This document shows, one piece after another, positions 5,788 through 5,822 of a stretch of DNA of 5,822 nucleotides; positions within the stretch are counted from its first letter, which is position 1; each line of letters begins with the position of its first letter. The stretch lies in contig JALFGI010000150.1 of NCBI GenBank assembly GCA_022777455.1, positions 1 through 5,822 on the forward strand, read 5' to 3'. The notes under the pieces are model-generated. The model had not been told where the DNA came from, ran no database searches, and worked only from the letters and a program-made list of their open reading frames with translations. Source of the DNA: Clostridiales bacterium. Its GTDB lineage: Bacteria; Bacillota_A; Clostridia; Oscillospirales; Oscillospiraceae. The translations under genes and the position numbers were made by a program.

Positions 5788-5822
5788 CCCTCTCAGTCAG
5801 CCTGTTCGGCTGACAGCTCTCC
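5788..5822. repeat. Palindromic intergenic repeat, copy B, inverted (cut by window end)
   Basis: CCCTCTCAG (5788-5796) is the exact reverse complement of CTGAGAGGG at 5738-5746 in copy A. CAGCTCTCC (5814-5822) is the reverse complement of copy A's GGGGAGCTG (5708-5716) with one mismatch. Between them GTCAGCC (5796-5802) pairs with GGCTGAC (5808-5814) around a TGTTC loop. Copies A and B could pair with each other across a 41-base spacer (5747-5787) to form one long stem. The repeat may continue beyond the window. Confidence 0.65.

Overview
The window looks like chromosomal DNA from a GC-rich anaerobic Firmicute, most likely of the Oscillospiraceae type (Flavonifractor/Oscillibacter-like). The basis is strong GGAGG ribosome sites, GC-biased third codon positions, a ferredoxin-linked 2-oxoacid oxidoreductase, and palindromic intergenic repeats of the kind common in gut clostridia. 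The taxonomic call is inference. Every gene is on the + strand.

Layout: (1) 1-1362 is the 3' part of an AMP-forming acyl-CoA synthetase of the medium-chain (MACS) type; its N-terminus lies outside the window. (2) 1363-1609 is non-coding and holds a MITE-like element with 27-bp terminal inverted repeats, each end itself a hairpin. (3) 1610-5649 is a tight six-gene operon: a P-loop NTPase of unknown role, a 2x[4Fe-4S] ferredoxin-type delta subunit, then the alpha (VorB-like), beta (TPP-binding) and gamma subunits of a 2-oxoacid:ferredoxin oxidoreductase, and last a nitrilase-superfamily amidase. Genes overlap or sit a few bases apart, so translational coupling is likely. (4) 5650-5822 is non-coding, with two inverted copies of a second palindromic repeat family, the last one cut by the window edge.

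Together, the oxidoreductase interconverts a 2-oxoacid (probably branched-chain, judging by the VorB-like alpha subunit) with acyl-CoA, CO2 and reduced ferredoxin. The upstream ligase can make acyl-CoA from the free acid, so the pair could build 2-oxoacids, and hence amino acids, from short or branched fatty acids by reductive carboxylation, or work in the catabolic direction. The terminal amidase resembles omega-amidases, which release 2-oxoacids from their omega-amides, and could feed the same pool. The least explained component is the P-loop NTPase that opens the operon. I see no RNA genes, CRISPR array, transposase or convincing intrinsic terminator.
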